DNA from: Rhodospirillales bacterium
Lineage (GTDB): Bacteria > Pseudomonadota > Alphaproteobacteria > Rhodospirillales > JAOUPW01
Direction of reading: 5' to 3'
Length of the DNA: 16,695 nucleotides
Assembly: GCA_029879665.1 (NCBI GenBank)
Contig: JAOUPW010000001.1
Coordinates: 1-16,695 of the forward strand
Part shown: piece after piece, positions 14,570-16,695 of the stretch
Numbering within the stretch: the first letter of the stretch is position 1
Layout: every line of letters starts with the position of its first letter
Position numbers and translations under genes: made by a program
The notes under the pieces: model-generated
Told to the model about the DNA's origin: nothing
Databases searched by the model: none
The model's input: only the letters and a program-made list of their open reading frames with translations

Positions 14570-14660
14570 CAAAACCTCCGTTTTTCAGGGCGAAAAATTG
14601 CCACTCTCGTCCTGCGACAGTTTGGTTTGCGAATATCGTCCGAAACGGTCGGGCCTGTTT

Positions 14661-14683
14661 GTAGGAGTCGGTTTTACGACCTA
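14661..14683. repeat. REP-like small hairpin
   Basis: TAG-GA-GTCG, loop GTTTTA, CGAC-CTA forms a short imperfect stem with a GTAGGAG lead, reminiscent of REP-type intergenic palindromes. Only one copy is seen in the window, so the family cannot be confirmed. Confidence 0.25.
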
Positions 14684-14697
14684 TATATGGGCTGCAA

Positions 14698-14726
14698 TTA
14701 AGACAAGGGGAATTTTAGCTTATAAT
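14698..14726 (+). promoter_or_regulatory. Predicted promoter of the Nudix-DUF6111-CCA genes
   Basis: TTAAGA (14698-14703), a 17-base spacer and TATAAT (14721-14726) lie about 75 bases upstream of the Nudix GTG start. The accessory block may have separated these genes from an older upstream promoter, which would make this local one important. Confidence 0.45.
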
Positions 14727-14800
14727 CCCTACCTAAATGGCGCTTCCGGTGTGTTATTATTAAGCATTGCCGGGATTGCCCAAACAGGAAGAATCATCAA

Positions 14801-15415
14801 GTGAATAAATCCCTGACCCGAGACATGATCGTGGCACGGCTCGCCCAACGGACCGAGGCGCCGGAGTCGGCCCGGGGAGATTACGATCTCAACCCGGAAC
14901 TCGTGCCTTCCGGCGGCCCCTTGACGCCGGCGGCGGTACTGGTGCCCCTGGTCGACCGGGCCGAAGGCATGACCGTGCTGTTTACCCAGCGCACCGATCA
15001 TCTGGAACATCACCCCGGGCAGATCAGTTTTCCCGGCGGACATGTGGAAGAAGCGGATGGTGCACCGGAAGCCGCCGCATTGCGCGAAACCGAGGAAGAA
15101 ACCGGCATCGCGCCGCATTTCGTCAACGTCATTGGCCGCCTGGATGAATACGTTACCCGCACCGGGTTTTCGGTGATCCCCGTGGTCGGCGTGCTGACGC
15201 CGGATTTCAGCCTCGATCCCGATCCGTTCGAAGTTTCAGAAGTATTCGAAGTGCCGCTGGATTTTTTTCTCGATGCCGCGAACCATCAACGCCATTGCCG
15301 GGTGCTTAACGGCAAGGACCGGCATTTCTACGCCATGCCCTACGGCGATTATTTTATCTGGGGCGCGACGGCGGGAATGTTGAAAAACCTCTACGATTGT
15401 TTGGTGCGACCATGA
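14801..15415 (+). CDS. Nudix hydrolase, CoA pyrophosphatase type
   Basis: The 204-residue protein has the signature of the NudL/CoA-pyrophosphatase branch: LFTQRTDHLEHHPGQISFPGG (about 60-80), the same layout as 'KR...LR.H.GQV.FPGG', leading into the Nudix helix GGHVEEADG...AALRETEEETGI (79-103) with REtEEE metal ligands in place. The family hydrolyses CoA and its thioesters to 4'-phosphopantetheine and adenosine 3',5'-bisphosphate, using Mg or Mn. The GTG start has AGGAAG 9 bases upstream. The stop overlaps the next gene by ATGA. It is probably co-transcribed with the DUF6111-like and CCA genes. Confidence 0.94.
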   Translation: MNKSLTRDMIVARLAQRTEAPESARGDYDLNPELVPSGGPLTPAAVLVPLVDRAEGMTVLFTQRTDHLEHHPGQISFPGGHVEEADGAPEAAALRETEEETGIAPHFVNVIGRLDEYVTRTGFSVIPVVGVLTPDFSLDPDPFEVSEVFEVPLDFFLDAANHQRHCRVLNGKDRHFYAMPYGDYFIWGATAGMLKNLYDCLVRP

Positions 15416-15705
15416 TCCGGATGCTTCTTACCTACGTGCTTCCCATTATCCTGCCCGCCGCCATTTACATCCTCTGGGTCAAGGCGGCGCAAAAGCGCAA
15501 GGCTCAAGCGGGAGGTGGCGGCGAAGAAGACGAGCATGGCCCGAGTATTAACAAAGGGCCGTTGTTCTGGCTAATTCTGCTGGGCGTCGTCCTGGCGGCA
15601 TCCGGGCTGGTTTATATGGCTCTCACCGGCAAGCAGGATCCGGGCGGAACCTACCAGTCGCCCCGTTACGAAGGCGGCAAGATCATCCCCGGCCATATCA
15701 AATAA
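15412..15705 (+). CDS. DUF6111-like small membrane protein
   Basis: The 97-residue protein has a membrane helix at about 4-24 (MLLTYVLPIILPAAIYILW), a charged, Gly-rich loop (KRKAQAGGGGEEDEHG), and a second helix at about 51-71 (PLFWLILLGVVLAASGLVYMAL). A polar tail follows (SPRYEGGKIIPGHIK). Size, two-helix layout and location between the CoA pyrophosphatase and the CCA-adding enzyme fit DUF6111; the function is unknown. The ATG (15412) overlaps the Nudix TGA, which points to coupled translation. Confidence 0.85.
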   Translation: MIRMLLTYVLPIILPAAIYILWVKAAQKRKAQAGGGGEEDEHGPSINKGPLFWLILLGVVLAASGLVYMALTGKQDPGGTYQSPRYEGGKIIPGHIK

Positions 15706-15741
15706 TTTCGTCTTCGTTCCAGGACGCTTTATAAAAGTTTC

Positions 15742-16695
15742 ATGGAACCTACCGGAAAAATCGCTCCCGAGTTCTGGCTAACCGCGCCGGAAACCCGCGC
15801 TGTCGTTGAGGCGCTTACGGCAGATGGGGCTCAGGTACGATTCATTGGCGGCTGCGTGCGCGACGCCATCTCCAAGCGACCGATCAAGGATATCGACATC
15901 GCCACCCCGGATGCTCCGGAACGGGTCATGGCGTTGCTGCAATCGGCCGGCATCAAGGCCATCCCCACCGGCATCGATCACGGCACGGTGACGGCGGTGG
16001 TCGGGGAGCGTCATTTCGAGATCACCACGCTACGCGTGGATGTAGAAACCGACGGCCGCCGCGCTCGTGTCGCCTTTACCGATGATTGGGCGGTGGATGC
16101 ATCGCGGCGGGATTTACCATCAATGCAATGTCGGCCACTCCCGAAGGGGACGTTTACGATCCATTCGGCGGCATTGATGATCTGGCCTATGGCCGGGTCC
16201 GGTTTATCGGTGTTGCCAGGGAGCGGATCGAAGAAGATGTTCTCCGCCTGCTTCGCTTTTTCCGTTTTTTCGCCACCTATGGAACACCGCCACCGGATCA
16301 GGAATCGCTGGCCGCCTGCCGGGAAATGGCGCCGCGCCTGAAGGAACTTTCGGCAGAACGCATCGCCGGAGAACTGTTGCGGATTCTGCTTACCGCCGAC
16401 CCGGCGGGGGTGATCCACCTTATGCAAGGAGAACGGGTGCTGGAACATATTTTGCCGGAAGCGGGTGACGTGGGCCGTCTGCGTGTATTGGCGTGGCTGG
16501 AAACCACGGCCATCCGGGTCGAGACCGTCAAGCCCGATTTCATCCGGCGTCTGGCCGCCTTGGTCAGGACCGATGCCGACGGCGCCGGAGAAATCGCCGA
16601 TCGCCTGCGCCTGTCCAACCGGCAAAAAACCCGCCTGATGGCCCTGTGCGAGCCGCCTTTCCAGATGTCATCGGACCTGGGCGAGTATGAAATCC
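15742..16695 (+). pseudogene. cca: CCA tRNA nucleotidyltransferase, frameshifted and cut by the window edge
   Basis: The enzyme adds or repairs the CCA end of tRNAs. The first 124 codons carry the class II nucleotidyltransferase head: GGCVRD (36-41) and the metal-binding D-I-D (50-52) in KDIDIATP, then RRD (122-124). After GAT at 16111-16113 the frame breaks: the family reads RRDFTINAM, and FTINAM is found one frame over from 16114-16116. One T appears to be missing from a run that should have four. Frame 3 then continues without a stop to the edge (YDPFGGIDDL, RIEEDVLRLLRFFRFF), the rest of the catalytic and tRNA-binding region. In the original frame the product would end at 16341 after 199 residues. 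Because the gene is normally essential in bacteria whose tRNA genes lack CCA, a sequence error is as likely as a real mutation. The ribosome binding site is weak. Confidence 0.9.

Noticed and set aside
14598..14804. 68-codon plus-strand frame before the Nudix gene
   Set aside because: It has no ribosome binding site, overlaps the REP-like hairpin and the predicted promoter, and its composition is not coding-like.
1..16695. CRISPR array, tRNA, rRNA or intact insertion sequence
   Set aside because: No regularly spaced repeats, cloverleaf candidates, rRNA-like sequence or transposase genes were seen on reading both strands.

Overview
The window looks like chromosomal DNA from an alphaproteobacterium, most likely in or near the Rhodospirillales. 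It has high GC, GC-rich third codon positions and Gram-negative outer-membrane features. It also carries the gene order DUF1285, CoA-pyrophosphatase (Nudix), DUF6111, CCA-adding enzyme next to a divergent MoxR/DUF58/DUF4159 operon, an arrangement I know from that group. The taxonomic call is inference; no rRNA or tRNA gene is present.

Layout. Bases 1-581 hold the 3' part of an unrecognised gene. Bases 716-1189 encode a two-CBS-domain protein with a good promoter and ribosome binding site. Bases 1190-2045 are gene-poor: one small two-helix membrane protein on the minus strand, and on the plus strand what looks like a decayed or frameshifted small gene. Bases 2046-8800 are a tight four-gene minus-strand operon: MoxR AAA+ ATPase, DUF58 protein, a BatA/DUF4159 membrane protein, and a membrane protein with a VWA-like and an amidotransferase-like region. 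The last three genes are overlapping or 4 bases apart. This is the MoxR/VWA type of envelope chaperone system. DUF1285 (8864-9445) diverges from it.

Bases 9446-14500 are an accessory block that interrupts the expected DUF1285-Nudix neighbourhood. It contains a minus-strand operon with its own promoter: an outer-membrane TPR/beta-barrel protein followed by three small exported proteins at 22-31 base spacing. A fourth exported protein on the plus strand converges on it. Two of the small proteins are recent paralogues. All three in the operon share the segment D[ST]GGxPx[VI]ESV[VI]PEL, and the convergent gene has the core DSVIPEL just after its signal peptide. I recognise none of the four. A barrel with a periplasmic TPR region next to several exported proteins with a common motif suggests a dedicated export, surface-display or complex-assembly system. 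This is the best candidate here for an undescribed system.

The accessory block is bracketed by a direct repeat. The last ~85 bp of the DUF1285 gene recur in decayed form at 14495-14569, as expected for a past integration at the 3' end of that gene or for a duplication.

Bases 14801-16695 resume the conserved neighbourhood: Nudix CoA pyrophosphatase, a DUF6111-like membrane protein overlapping it by ATGA, and the CCA-adding enzyme. The CCA gene has a one-base frameshift near 16113-16115 and runs off the right edge.
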